DNA of 64,000 nt from Acidimicrobiales bacterium (GTDB lineage: Bacteria; Actinomycetota; Acidimicrobiia; Acidimicrobiales; SZUA-35), in assembly GCA_028285495.1 (NCBI GenBank), contig JANQPB010000024.1, positions 186,001-250,000 of the forward strand, read 5' to 3'. The position numbers were made by a program, and so were the translations under genes. Shown piece after piece: positions 34,856 to 43,647 of the stretch; the stretch's first letter is position 1; each line of letters begins with the position of its first letter. The notes under the pieces are model-generated. The model was not told the DNA's origin. It saw nothing but the letters and a program-made list of their open reading frames with translations, and made no database searches.

Positions 34856-34900
34856 CGGTGTGCCTTTCGGGACGGTTGCTGATGTCGGAAGCCTTGAGAT

Positions 34901-34944
34901 ATGCGTCAATCTTGACGTATCTGCAGACTACGTCAAGATTGACA
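34901..34944. promoter_or_regulatory. Two palindromic operator sites upstream of the yceI-like gene
   Basis: Site 1, CGTCAA-TC-TTGACG (34904-34917), extends with AT/AT at the ends. Site 2, CGTCAA-GA-TTGACA, is at 34931-34944. Centres are 27 bp apart. The half-site order (GTCAA then TTGAC) is inverted relative to the TTGAC-N2-GTCAA sites at 61270-61308 near another MarR gene. Probable MarR binding sites. Confidence 0.65.
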
Positions 34945-35111
34945 CGAAATCGACCGTTGCCGGTGTGACGTCGGTCCCAGGCCGGTAGGGTCGGCGTCAC
35001 GCCCTCCGGGCTGCTCGGACCGACCGGTCACCTTCCCGCCCTTCGGTGGCCACGGCCCCCTCGAGCAGTCGTCGCACCGAGCGGTGCGACCATGTCGTGG
35101 AGGCACGTGTC

Positions 35112-36206
35112 ATGAGCGGGCACCGCAGGCGAGCGAGCTGGGGTCGGGCGTGGTCGAAGCCGAGCCCGGTCGGCCAGACGGTCGACGAGCGCAGGACGGC
35201 GACGATCGAGGCGCCGGGGCTGGCGTCACCGGTCGATCGATTGCTTCGCGCCGTCGCCACCGATCCGGGGGTCACGGAGATCCTGATCAACGGGCCGGGC
35301 CCGGTCTGGGTCGAGCGGGTCGGCGCTGTCGAGCCGACCGGGTTCGAGATCGACGCCCACTCGCTCGATGTCCTCGTCGAGGCCATCCTCGGTCCGCTCG
35401 GTCTGCGGGTCGATCGGGCCTCGCCGATCGTCGACGCCCGCCTGGCCGACGGGTCCCGGGTCAACGTCGTCGTGCCGCCGTTGGCGCTCGGCGGGCCCGC
35501 CGTGTCGATCCGCCGCTTCCCCCCGGACGCGCCATCGCTCGACCGGTTCGGCCCGCCGGACGTGGTCACGACCCTGGTCGACCTGGTGGCCGAGCGGGCG
35601 TCGATTCTCGTCGTCGGCCACACGAGCTCGGGCAAGACCAGCCTCGTCGCCGCTCTCGCCGCCATCGTCGATCCGGGCGAGCGGATCGTGTGCCTCGAAG
35701 ACACCGCCGAGCTGCCGCTGACCAGGCCGAACCTGGTCCGCCTCGAGGCCAGGCCGGCCAACGGTGAGGGGGTCGGCGAGGTCACCCTGCGCCGGCTGGT
35801 GCTGACGGCCTTGCGCATGCGTCCCGATCGGCTGATCGTCGGCGAGGTCCGGGGCGCCGAGGCGTTTGATCTGTTGCTGGCGTTGACGAGCGGGCACCGG
35901 GGCTGCCTCACCACCTGCCATGCCGGCGATGCCGCCGGCGGGTTGCGCCGGTTGGAGACGTTGGCCGCCCTGGCCGGTTCGGGGCTCGGCCCCGACCGGC
36001 TGCGAGGGCTTGCGCTCGACGGGCTCGACGCCGTCGTCGTCGTCGGGCGCGACGGGCCGAGGCGGCTGGTCCGGGAGGTGGCGTTGGTCGACGAGCAGGG
36101 TCTGACGCCCTGGTGGCCGGCCCGGGGGCCCGGCTCGATCTCGGCCCTCCGCGACGGCCCGGCGTCCGGGCCCGTGCCGGCGCCCCGCCGACGGGAGGTC
36201 GCGTGA
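35112..36206 (+). CDS. tadA: TadA/CpaF-type pilus assembly ATPase
   Basis: 364 residues. Secretion ATPase of the tight-adherence pilus. Walker A is VVGHTSSGKTSL, the Asp box CLEDTAELPL, Walker B DRLIVGEVRGAEA and the His box LTTCHAGDA. The N-terminal domain has the usual TEILINGPGPVWVE. ATG 35112 follows GGAGG by 8 nt; upstream codons are not family-like. First of five tad genes with overlapping or closely spaced ends. Confidence 0.92.
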   Translation: MSGHRRRASWGRAWSKPSPVGQTVDERRTATIEAPGLASPVDRLLRAVATDPGVTEILINGPGPVWVERVGAVEPTGFEIDAHSLDVLVEAILGPLGLRVDRASPIVDARLADGSRVNVVVPPLALGGPAVSIRRFPPDAPSLDRFGPPDVVTTLVDLVAERASILVVGHTSSGKTSLVAALAAIVDPGERIVCLEDTAELPLTRPNLVRLEARPANGEGVGEVTLRRLVLTALRMRPDRLIVGEVRGAEAFDLLLALTSGHRGCLTTCHAGDAAGGLRRLETLAALAGSGLGPDRLRGLALDGLDAVVVVGRDGPRRLVREVALVDEQGLTPWWPARGPGSISALRDGPASGPVPAPRRREVA

Positions 36207-36919
36207 TGGCGGGTCGATGGTCGGCGGTGCTCGCCGCCGGCGGGCCAGCGCTGCTCGGCGTTGCGCTCGCCAGCCCGCTGGTCGCTGTCGTCGGGCCGCT
36301 GCTCGCCCTGGCCGGTGGCGGTGAGGTCCGACGTCGTCGCCGGCAGCGTCGAGCGACGGCCGAGGCGGATGCGCTGCCGGTCCTCGTCGAGCGGCTGATC
36401 CAGCAGCTCCGCTCGGGCGCCTCGCTGCTGCAGGCCTGCAGGCTGGCCGACGAGGCGGTCGTTCCCGCCGATCGACGCCCGTCGGGTCGGCCGGGTCCGC
36501 TGGCGCCGTTGGTCGGCGCGGTCGACCGGGGAGCGACCCTGGCCGAGGCCAGCCGCCGGTTGGGATCGGCGGGCGACCCCTCCGTCCGACTCCTGGCGCT
36601 GACCCTCGAGGTGCTGGCGGTCAACGGCGGTCCGGCGGTGCCAGCCCTGCAGCGCCTCCGGCACACGCTGGTCGGTCGCGCCCATCGGCGCCACCGGGCC
36701 GAGGCGCAGGCCGCCGGCGCCGTCGCCTCGGCTGCGCTGCTCGCCCTCGCCCCGATCCTGTTCGCCATGGTCCTGGCCGGCGTCGAGCCGGCCCTGGCCC
36801 GCTTCTACCTCGACGAGCCGGGTGGTGTGGCGTGCGCTGCGGCGTCGCTCGGGCTCTCCATCGCGGGCTGGTGGTGGATGCAGCACTCGCTCGATCGCCT
36901 CGTGGCGACCGACCGATGA
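36206..36919 (+). CDS. tadB: TadB-like pilus assembly membrane protein
   Basis: 237 residues with the T2SSF fold: an N-terminal membrane helix, basic loop, helical cytoplasmic domain (VERLIQQLRSGASLLQACR is the family core) and two C-terminal membrane helices. TGATG overlap with tadA and a GGGAGG upstream fix the start. Forms the inner-membrane platform with TadC. Confidence 0.85.
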   Translation: MAGRWSAVLAAGGPALLGVALASPLVAVVGPLLALAGGGEVRRRRRQRRATAEADALPVLVERLIQQLRSGASLLQACRLADEAVVPADRRPSGRPGPLAPLVGAVDRGATLAEASRRLGSAGDPSVRLLALTLEVLAVNGGPAVPALQRLRHTLVGRAHRRHRAEAQAAGAVASAALLALAPILFAMVLAGVEPALARFYLDEPGGVACAAASLGLSIAGWWWMQHSLDRLVATDR

Positions 36920-37458
36920 CCGCGACGTCCGCACTGCTCGTCGCCCTGGCGGTGGGCGTCGTCGCCACCGGGCTCGCCGTCGGCCGTCGCCGTCGTCGGC
37001 GGCGCCGCCAGCGGTCAGCCGTCGACGGGTCGCTCGCGTTCACCGTCGACGTCGTGTCGGTCGTCGTCGGGTCCGGGGGCACGGTCCGCCAGGCCGTCAC
37101 CGCCGTCGCCACCGGCGGTCCCGAGCCGGTCAGGCCGGCGTTCGCCGAGATCGTCGATCGTGTCCGGCACGGGCATCGCCTGGCCGACGCGCTCGGGGAG
37201 GCATCGGTCGTTCTCGGCCCCACCTTCCACCCCCTGATCGGCGCCCTCCTGGCGGCCGAGGTCGACGGCGCCCCGGTCGCCGCGGTGCTCGCCCGGCTCG
37301 GTGACGACGTCGAGCAGCGCGACCGGTGGCAGGCCGAGGCGTCCGCCGGCCGGGTCCCCATCGCCCTGCTACCGCCGCTCGTGCTGTGCCTGCTGCCGGC
37401 GGTCGTCGTCGGCGCGATCGTGCCGCTCGCCGTCGTCGCCATGCAGCAGCTCGGCTGA
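36916..37458 (+). CDS. tadC: TadC-like pilus assembly membrane protein
   Basis: 180 residues, T2SSF fold, shorter than TadB: an N-terminal membrane helix then an Arg-rich turn, VDVVSVVVGSGGTVRQAV, RHGHRLADALGEA and a C-terminal hydrophobic hairpin. ATGA overlap with tadB. Second platform protein of the Tad system. Confidence 0.82.
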   Translation: MTATSALLVALAVGVVATGLAVGRRRRRRRRQRSAVDGSLAFTVDVVSVVVGSGGTVRQAVTAVATGGPEPVRPAFAEIVDRVRHGHRLADALGEASVVLGPTFHPLIGALLAAEVDGAPVAAVLARLGDDVEQRDRWQAEASAGRVPIALLPPLVLCLLPAVVVGAIVPLAVVAMQQLG

Positions 37459-37468
37459 CGACGCAGCA

Positions 37469-37517
37469 CTCCTCGGAGCACGCGCTCCCGTCCAACCCAC
37501 CCCAACGCTCCGAGGAG
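37469..37517 (+). promoter_or_regulatory. Hairpin that masks the pilin ribosome-binding site
   Basis: CTCCTCGGAGC (37469-37479) pairs perfectly with GCTCCGAGGAG (37507-37517) across a 27-nt loop. The 3' arm contains the pilin Shine-Dalgarno GAGGAG, 6 nt before the ATG at 37524. When folded it would hide the site, so it could adjust pilin translation or act as a processing/stability element between tadC and the pilin gene. Confidence 0.6.
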
Positions 37518-37523
37518 CACCCC

Positions 37524-37754
37524 ATGACCAACCCATCCACGCCGGTGATCGCATCGCGCCGCCGGCTTCGCTCCGCTCGACTGGCCGCCCGGATCCGAGG
37601 TGAGGCCGGGCAGGCCACCGCCGAGTACGCCCTCGTCCTGCTGGCCGCTGCGGCCCTGGCCGGCCTGCTGCTGGCGTGGGCCACCAGCACCGACGGTGTC
37701 GCCCGATTGATGAACGCCGTCCTCGACCAGCTGATCGACGATGCGACCTCGTGA
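37524..37754 (+). CDS. Flp/DUF4244-type minor pilin
   Basis: 76 residues. A basic leader (RLRSARLAARIRGEAG) ends at a processing-type glycine, followed by QATAEYALVLLAAAALAGLLL, the hydrophobic Flp pilin helix with its conserved Glu-Tyr. A short polar tail follows. This is the main structural subunit type of actinobacterial Tad pili. No prepilin peptidase gene lies in the window. Confidence 0.85.
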   Translation: MTNPSTPVIASRRRLRSARLAARIRGEAGQATAEYALVLLAAAALAGLLLAWATSTDGVARLMNAVLDQLIDDATS

Positions 37755-38160
37755 CCGACCGGTCGGCCGACGGTGGTCTGCGGATCGGATCGCAGCCCGC
37801 CAGGCCGGCCAGAGCACGGTCGAGCTGGCGTTGGTGCTGCCCGTGCTCGCCATCGCCGCACTCGGTGTCGTCCAGGTCGCTCGGGTCGCCGGCGACCGGG
37901 TGACGATCGAGCACGCCGCACGGGCCGCCGCCCGCCAGGCTGCGATCACGCCAGACCCGGGAACGGTGGCTGCGCACACGGTCGCTGCCTCGCCCGACCT
38001 GGATCCGGCCCGCCTCACCGTCGAGCTCGGTGCCGAGCGCTCCCGGGGCAGCCTCGTTGCGGTCCGGGTCCGCTACCGGTCACCAACCGACGTCGCCATC
38101 GTCGGCCGCCTGGTCGGCGACGTCGAGCTCAGCACCACCGCCGTGGTCCGGATCGAGTAG
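37741..38160 (+). CDS. tadE: TadE-like pseudopilin
   Basis: 139 residues. A basic leader is followed by GQSTVELALVLPVLAIAALG, the TadE signature, with one membrane helix and a periplasm-side beta domain. It overlaps the pilin gene by 14 bp, which argues for coupled translation. TadF/TadG-like genes do not follow; the next gene is a convergent helicase. Confidence 0.85.
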   Translation: MRPRDRPVGRRWSADRIAARQAGQSTVELALVLPVLAIAALGVVQVARVAGDRVTIEHAARAAARQAAITPDPGTVAAHTVAASPDLDPARLTVELGAERSRGSLVAVRVRYRSPTDVAIVGRLVGDVELSTTAVVRIE

Positions 38161-38190
38161 GGGCCGGCGATGCCAACCCCGACCGGGCGA

Positions 38191-40554
38191 TCAGAACGGC
38201 TCCTCGGCCCCGAGCGTGGTCCGCAGCAGGGCCAGGGCCGCCATCTTGTCCAGCGGCTCGTTGCCGTTGCCGCACTTCGGCGACTGCACACACGACGGGC
38301 AGCCGGTCACGCACTCGCAGTCGTCGAGCACCTCGGCCGTCGCCGCCAGGTGCCGGTCGGCGGCCGAGAACGCCAGCTCGGCGATGCCGGCCCCGCCCGG
38401 GTAGCCGTCGTAGATGAAGACCGATGGCAGCCCGGAGTCGGGGGCCTCGGCGATCGACACCCCGCCGACGTCCCACCGGTCGCAGATGGTGAACAGCGGC
38501 AGGATGCCGATGGCGGCGTGCTCGGCCGCATGCAGCGCGCCGGGCAGCACGAACGGGCGGATCCCGGCCGAGCGGATCACGTCGGGCTCCCACTCGTACC
38601 AGATCGAGGTGGTGACCAGCTCCTGGGGCGGGAGGTCGAGGTCCTCGGTGGCCAGGACGGTCCGGGTGCCCAGCTCCTTGAGCTGGTAGCCCACCACCTG
38701 GGTGGTCACCCGCACCTGCCCCAGGTGCAGCGTCGAGCGGCCGACGGCCTTGGCCTCGGCCGTGTCGAGCACCTCGATGTCGATCTGCGACCGGGCCTGG
38801 GTCCAGGTGCGGCCGTCGTCCGGCTCGACGATCGCCTCCCGCCGCTCCAGGTCGAGCTCCAGCACCCGCCACGGCTGGCCCCGGTGCAGGTAGATCGCAC
38901 CGGGATGCACCAGGTTGGCGGCCCTGGCCAACTCGACGGTGCCGATCAGCTGCCCGGCGAACGGGTCGTCGCTGCCGTCGTCGTCGCGCACGATCCGCAC
39001 CTCGCCGCCCGAGGCCGACCGCAGGCTGATCCGGTGGAACGGCATGCCCCGCCCGTCCCACACGGCCCGGGGCAGCCGCATGCCGTCCGGCCGGATCCGG
39101 AGCTGGTCGCCGAGCACGTTGCGGTGCACGGCGTCGTCGAGCGACGGCCACCAGAGCTCGTCGATCCGCTCGAGTGGGCGCTCGTAGGCCGCGCAGCCGA
39201 GGTGGGGGTCGAGGATGTTCGGGTTCTCGACGTTGACCACCACCGGCTCGGGAGGTCGCTCGAACAGATCACGCGGATGGTTGACGAACCACTGGTCGAG
39301 CTGGTCCTCGCCGGCCACCAGCACCGACACCGAGGCCTGCTGCGAGCGACCGGCTCGCCCGATCTGCTGCCACATCGAGGCGATCGTGCCCGGGAACCCG
39401 CACAGCACGGTGGCGTCGAGCCCGCCGATGTCGACGCCGAGCTCCAAGGCGCTCGTGGTGACCACCGCCCGCAGCGCACCGGACACCAGCTCGGCCTCGA
39501 TCTCTCGCCGCTCGGCCGCCAGGTAGCCGCTGCGGTAGGGGCGCACGGTGTCGGCCAGCTCGGACGGCAACGAGCGGGCCACGCCGGCGGCCACCCGCTC
39601 GGTCAGGGCCCGGCTGCCGCAGAACGCGATGACCCGGTGGCCGGCCAGCACCAGCTCGGTCACGGCCCTGATCGTCTCGGTCGCCGGCGATTGGCGGATG
39701 CCACGGTCCTCGTCGACCAGCGCCGGCTGGACCACGGCAACGTGGCGGGGACCGCTCGGCGAGCCGTCCTCGGTCACCGCCGTGACCGGCTTGCCGCACA
39801 GCTCGGCCGCCAGCTCGTCCGGCTGGCCGATCGTGGCCGAGCAGAACACGAACGTCGGGTCGCTGCCGTAGCGGGCGCACAGCCGGCGCAACCGCCGGAT
39901 CAGGTGCGACACGTGGGTGCCGAAGATCCCTCGCAGCACGTGCAGCTCGTCGACCACCACGTAGTCGAGCCGCTTCAGGAACGTGGCCCACTTGCCGTGG
40001 TGGGGCAGCACCCCGTTGTGGAGCATCTCGGGGTTGGTCAGCAGCACGTTGGCGTTCGACCGGGCCCAGGCCCGCTGCTCCTTGGAGGCGTCACCGTCGT
40101 AGGTCACCGCCTTGAGGTCGGGCACGTCGAGGTCGCCGAAGGCCCGCAGCTGGTCCTGGGCCAGCGCCTTGGTCGGGTAGAGCAGCAGCGACGTGCCGGC
40201 CCGCAGCCCGGTCACCACCGACTCGGCGATCGGGATCTGGAAGCACAGCGATTTGCCCGAGGCGGTTCCGGTGGCCACCACCACCGAGCTCCCGTCCCGG
40301 ATCAGGTCGATGGCCCTGGCCTGGTGCGAGTAGATCCGGTCGGGCAGGCAGTGGGCGATCTTGTCCGGCAGGGGTCGGGCCAGCTCCTCGAACACCGCCG
40401 GCCGCTCGGGCAGCTCCTCGAGGTGGACCAGCCGCCCGTCGCGCCGGAAGCCGTCGATGGCGGCCTCGATCGGCGACGGCTCGGCGTCGTCCGGCGGGGT
40501 CGGCCCGCCCTGGCCGGGCGGGCTCAGCTGCTCGGCGCCAGCCACGACACTCAC
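38191..40554 (-). CDS. MrfA/YprA-type DEAD/H-box helicase with DUF1998 domain
   Basis: 787 residues. SF2 helicase: motif I ATGTASGKS, motif II VVVDELH (DELH box), SAT motif FVFCSATIG and motif VI QQIGRAGR. The C-terminal DUF1998 region ends in a Cys cluster (CECVTGCPSC then C about 5 residues later) that binds zinc in MrfA, which repairs mitomycin-type DNA damage. The start is moved to GTG 40554 because TAGGCT lies exactly 7 nt upstream; the 13 residues from the ATG at 40593 are dispensable. A helicase beside the tad genes is conserved in actinobacteria (compare Rv3649 with Rv3654c-Rv3660c). Confidence 0.93.
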   Translation of the reverse strand: MSVVAGAEQLSPPGQGGPTPPDDAEPSPIEAAIDGFRRDGRLVHLEELPERPAVFEELARPLPDKIAHCLPDRIYSHQARAIDLIRDGSSVVVATGTASGKSLCFQIPIAESVVTGLRAGTSLLLYPTKALAQDQLRAFGDLDVPDLKAVTYDGDASKEQRAWARSNANVLLTNPEMLHNGVLPHHGKWATFLKRLDYVVVDELHVLRGIFGTHVSHLIRRLRRLCARYGSDPTFVFCSATIGQPDELAAELCGKPVTAVTEDGSPSGPRHVAVVQPALVDEDRGIRQSPATETIRAVTELVLAGHRVIAFCGSRALTERVAAGVARSLPSELADTVRPYRSGYLAAERREIEAELVSGALRAVVTTSALELGVDIGGLDATVLCGFPGTIASMWQQIGRAGRSQQASVSVLVAGEDQLDQWFVNHPRDLFERPPEPVVVNVENPNILDPHLGCAAYERPLERIDELWWPSLDDAVHRNVLGDQLRIRPDGMRLPRAVWDGRGMPFHRISLRSASGGEVRIVRDDDGSDDPFAGQLIGTVELARAANLVHPGAIYLHRGQPWRVLELDLERREAIVEPDDGRTWTQARSQIDIEVLDTAEAKAVGRSTLHLGQVRVTTQVVGYQLKELGTRTVLATEDLDLPPQELVTTSIWYEWEPDVIRSAGIRPFVLPGALHAAEHAAIGILPLFTICDRWDVGGVSIAEAPDSGLPSVFIYDGYPGGAGIAELAFSAADRHLAATAEVLDDCECVTGCPSCVQSPKCGNGNEPLDKMAALALLRTTLGAEEPF

Positions 40555-40770
40555 CCGGATCAGCCTACTCGGCCGGCCCGACAGGGCCGCCATTCGACCA
40601 GAACGTTCGTACGGGCCCGGCCGCGTCGTCCGCCGACCGGCCCGGGGATCCGGCGCCCCGCGCGCCGAGCCCGGTTCCGTCGGTCGGGATGGCCAGGAGT
40701 GGCCAGGACGGCCGTCAGAACGGGGCCGCTACGGCGGTCGGCCGAGCTCGGTCCCGGGTGCGGCGTCGGG

Positions 40771-42261
40771 CTACAGGGCCCCGAGGGTCGGGTAGAGCGG
40801 GTTGGCGGCCAGCAGCTCGGCGGCCCGGGCCCGGTTCCCGTCCCGCACGTCGTCGGTCAGGTGGAACTTGGCCTTCGACGGGTCGCCCGACGAGGTGGTG
40901 GTCGGCTCGGTCGCCGTCAGCACGCCACAGATGATGTCGGCCACCTCGTCCATCTCACCCGTGCCCATCCCGACCGTGGTCAGCGCCGGGGTGCCGAGCC
41001 GCACGCCCGAGGTGTACCAGGCACCGTTCTCGTCGTCGGGGATCGAGTTGCGGTTCACGATCACCCCGGCCGCCTCGAGCGCCGATTCGGCCTGGCGGCC
41101 GGTGAGCCCGAAGGGCCGCACATCGACCAGCACCAGGTGGTTGTCGGTCCCGCCGGTCACGATCCGGCCGCCCCGGCGGCCGATGCCGTCGGCCAGGGCC
41201 GCTGCGTTCTCGGCCACCCGGGCCGCGTAGTCCTGGAACTCGGGCTTGCGGGCCTCGGCGAAGGCCACCGCCTTGGCCGCCATCACGTTCGACAGCGGAC
41301 CGCCGAGCACCATCGGGCAGCCCTTGTCGATGAACTCGACGAGCTCGGTCTCGTTCGTCAGCACGATCCCGCCCCGGGGACCTCGAAGCGACTTGTGGGT
41401 GGTGGAGGTGACGATGTGGGCGTTGGCCACCGGATCGAAGTCGCCGGTGAACACCTTGCCGGCGACGAGCCCGGCGAAGTGGGCCATGTCGACCATCAGC
41501 GTGGCCCCGACCTCATCGGCGATCTCCCGCATCGTGGCGAAGTTGACCTTGCGGGGATAGGCCGAGTAGCCGGCCACCATCACCAGCGGCTTGAACTCCC
41601 GGGCAAGCGCCGCCACCCGGTCGTAGTCGAGCATCTCGGTCTCGCGATCGACCCCGTACGAGCGCTGGTCGAACAGCTTGCCCGAGATGTTGGGCCGGAA
41701 CCCGTGGGTCAGGTGACCGCCGGCGTCGAGGGCCATGCCGATCATCCGCTGGTTGCCGAGCGAGCGCCGCAGCTCCTCCCAGTCGGCGTCGGACAGGTCG
41801 TTGACGTGGCGGACGCCGTGGTCGACCAGGTACGGCGCCTCGACCCGGTGGGCCAGCATCGCCCAGAACGCCACCAGGTTGGCGTCGATCCCCGAGTGGG
41901 GTTGCACGTAGGCGTGGCCGGCCCCGAACAGGGCCTTGGCGTGGTCGGCGGCCAGCGTCTCGACCTTGTCGACGAACTCGCAGCCGGCGTAGAAGCGGTG
42001 GCCGGGCACGCCCTCGGCGTACTTGTCGCTGAACCAGTTGCCCATGGCCAGCAGCACGGCCGGGCTGGCGTAGTTCTCCGAGGCGATCAGCTTGAGCTGG
42101 CTCCGTTGGTTGCCCAGCTCGCCCCGGATGTGGCTGGCGACGTCGGGCTCGACGGCACCGATCACGTCGAGCGCGGCCCGATAGGCGTCGGCCTCGGGCG
42201 ACTCGACACGGCCGGTGGCGGCGGGGTCGGACGAGGGGACGGCTGGGTCCTGGATCACCAT
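40771..42261 (-). CDS. glyA: Serine hydroxymethyltransferase
   Basis: 496 residues. PLP enzyme that moves the serine hydroxymethyl group to tetrahydrofolate. The PLP Lys lies in TSTTHKSLRGPRGG, with ASENYASPAV and GNWFSDKYAEG at the N-terminus and VDMAHFAGLVAG for the cofactor Asp-His. It is longer than the usual ~420 residues because of an N-terminal extension and an insertion around HVNDLSDADWEELRRSLGNQ. ATG 42261 is fixed by TAGCAT 7 nt upstream (leaderless). Divergent from the photolyase-like gene by only 27 bp. Confidence 0.95.
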   Translation of the reverse strand: MVIQDPAVPSSDPAATGRVESPEADAYRAALDVIGAVEPDVASHIRGELGNQRSQLKLIASENYASPAVLLAMGNWFSDKYAEGVPGHRFYAGCEFVDKVETLAADHAKALFGAGHAYVQPHSGIDANLVAFWAMLAHRVEAPYLVDHGVRHVNDLSDADWEELRRSLGNQRMIGMALDAGGHLTHGFRPNISGKLFDQRSYGVDRETEMLDYDRVAALAREFKPLVMVAGYSAYPRKVNFATMREIADEVGATLMVDMAHFAGLVAGKVFTGDFDPVANAHIVTSTTHKSLRGPRGGIVLTNETELVEFIDKGCPMVLGGPLSNVMAAKAVAFAEARKPEFQDYAARVAENAAALADGIGRRGGRIVTGGTDNHLVLVDVRPFGLTGRQAESALEAAGVIVNRNSIPDDENGAWYTSGVRLGTPALTTVGMGTGEMDEVADIICGVLTATEPTTTSSGDPSKAKFHLTDDVRDGNRARAAELLAANPLYPTLGAL

Positions 42262-42288
42262 GGGGCCGATGCTACCGTCGGGGCCGCC
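42262..42288. promoter_or_regulatory. Overlapping divergent promoters of glyA and the photolyase-like gene
   Basis: The 27 bp between the start codons hold TAGCAT on the minus strand (42274-42269), 7 nt before glyA, and TACCGT on the plus strand (42273-42278), 10 nt before the photolyase-like ATG. The boxes share two base pairs, so the promoters should be mutually exclusive. Confidence 0.5.
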
Positions 42289-43596
42289 ATGCCCCCCGTT
42301 GCCTCCGCCGCCACGGCCAACCGCCACCCGCCCCTGCCGCCGCCCGAACCGGGCCCGGCCGACGCTCGCCGGTGGGTGGTCGAGCACCTCGCCGGCCTGT
42401 TCGCCGATGGCCCGGGTGACGCCCTGCCGTCGCCCCGGTTCCGCGGTGGTCAGGCCGCGGCCGACGCCGCCCTCGCCGCCTTCGATGTGGCCGGCTACGC
42501 CTCGACCCGCAACGAGGCCTACCCCGTTCCCCGCCGGGGCGCCTCCGGCCTCTCACCTTATATACGGCACGGTCTGCTGACCCTGCCCGAGGTGTGGGCG
42601 GCGGTGGCCGGCGGACCGGCCAGGGACGTCACGAAGTTCCGTGACGAGCTCATGTGGCAGGAGTACGCCCGCCACTGGTACGCCCGCCTCGGACAGGCGA
42701 CGAGCGAGCCGGTCCGTCACCGGCTCGACGACCTGCCCGCCCCGCCGGGCGAGCCGCTGGCCGGCAGCCTGGACGGCGAGACCGACCTGGCCTGCCTGGA
42801 ACTGACGGTCGGTGAGCTGGAAGAGGACGGCTGGCTCGTGAACCAGACCCGCATGTGGCTGGCCAGTCACTGGACGATCCGCCTCGGTCGACCGTGGGCC
42901 GATGGCGAGGACTGGTTCTTCCGTCACCTCCTCGACGGCTCCCGGGCCGCCAACCGGCTCGGTTGGCAGTGGGTCACCGGCCACGGCTCGAGTCGGCCGT
43001 ACGGGTTCTCCCGGTGGCAGGTCGAGCGGCGGGCCCCCGGGCTCTGCGCCTCGTGTGAGCTCGGCAACGCCTGCCCGATCGACGCCTGGCCGGACGATCC
43101 GACCCTCGTCTCGATCGTCGCCGAACCCCGGCTGGCCGGTGACGACGACCCCGCTGCCACGGCCGGCCCGGCCGACGTCGAAGCGTCGGGCGCAGCCGCC
43201 GCACCCGAGGCGGTGTGGCTCACCGCCGAATCGCTCGGCCGCGCCGATCCGGCCATGGTCGCCAACCCCGGCCTGCCGGTGGTCTTCGTCTTCGACCGGC
43301 CGCTGCTGTCCGGTCTGCAGCTGTCGGCCAAGCGCCTCGCCTTCCTGGTCGAGACCCTGAGCGAGCTGGCCGGCGAGCGGCCGGTCGAGTTGCACGTCGG
43401 CGACCCGGTCGAGGTGCTGGCCGGACGGCCTCTGGCCGCCACCTTCGCCCCGGTGCCGGGATGGCGACGGCGGGCGGCGAAGCTCGACGTGGTCGAGACC
43501 CACCCGTGGCCCTGGCTCCGCCGGCCCGGCGCCGGTCCCGTCGGCTCGTTCTCGGCCTGGCGCAAGGGTCTTCGCTCGCCAAGCGGCCGGGAATAG
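42289..43596 (+). CDS. Photolyase/cryptochrome-family protein with reversed domain order
   Basis: 435 residues. Residues ~1-265 match the FAD-binding helical domain of DNA photolyases: FRDELMWQEYARHWYARLG, LASHWTIRLGRPWADGEDWF, then LLDGSRAANRLGWQWVTG. A CASCELGNACP cluster (three Cys, about residues 252-260) ends it. Residues ~305-435 resemble the alpha/beta antenna domain that is normally N-terminal: AVWLTAESLGRADPAM, VVFVFDRPLLSG, RLAFLVETLSEL and VELHVGDPVEVL. The order is therefore permuted relative to classical photolyases. Light-dependent repair or redox sensing is plausible. A much larger frame running from 38170 is antisense to the helicase and glyA; ATG 42289 is the sensible start. 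Confidence 0.82.
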   Translation: MPPVASAATANRHPPLPPPEPGPADARRWVVEHLAGLFADGPGDALPSPRFRGGQAAADAALAAFDVAGYASTRNEAYPVPRRGASGLSPYIRHGLLTLPEVWAAVAGGPARDVTKFRDELMWQEYARHWYARLGQATSEPVRHRLDDLPAPPGEPLAGSLDGETDLACLELTVGELEEDGWLVNQTRMWLASHWTIRLGRPWADGEDWFFRHLLDGSRAANRLGWQWVTGHGSSRPYGFSRWQVERRAPGLCASCELGNACPIDAWPDDPTLVSIVAEPRLAGDDDPAATAGPADVEASGAAAAPEAVWLTAESLGRADPAMVANPGLPVVFVFDRPLLSGLQLSAKRLAFLVETLSELAGERPVELHVGDPVEVLAGRPLAATFAPVPGWRRRAAKLDVVETHPWPWLRRPGAGPVGSFSAWRKGLRSPSGRE

Positions 43597-43647
43597 GCCC
43601 GGGGGCTCTGGGTACTGACCGCTCGCGCACGGTAACGTACACGGTAA

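Noticed and set aside
40575..40610. LexA/SOS box upstream of the helicase (CGACC...GTTCG)
   Set aside because: Half-site spacing is off by one and the first half has a mismatch; the TAGGCT box nearer the start is a better explanation.
38170..43596. 1808-codon plus-strand open frame
   Set aside because: Its first ~1370 codons are antisense to the helicase and glyA with His/Gly/Arg-rich composition. Only the last 435 codons (photolyase-like) are real.
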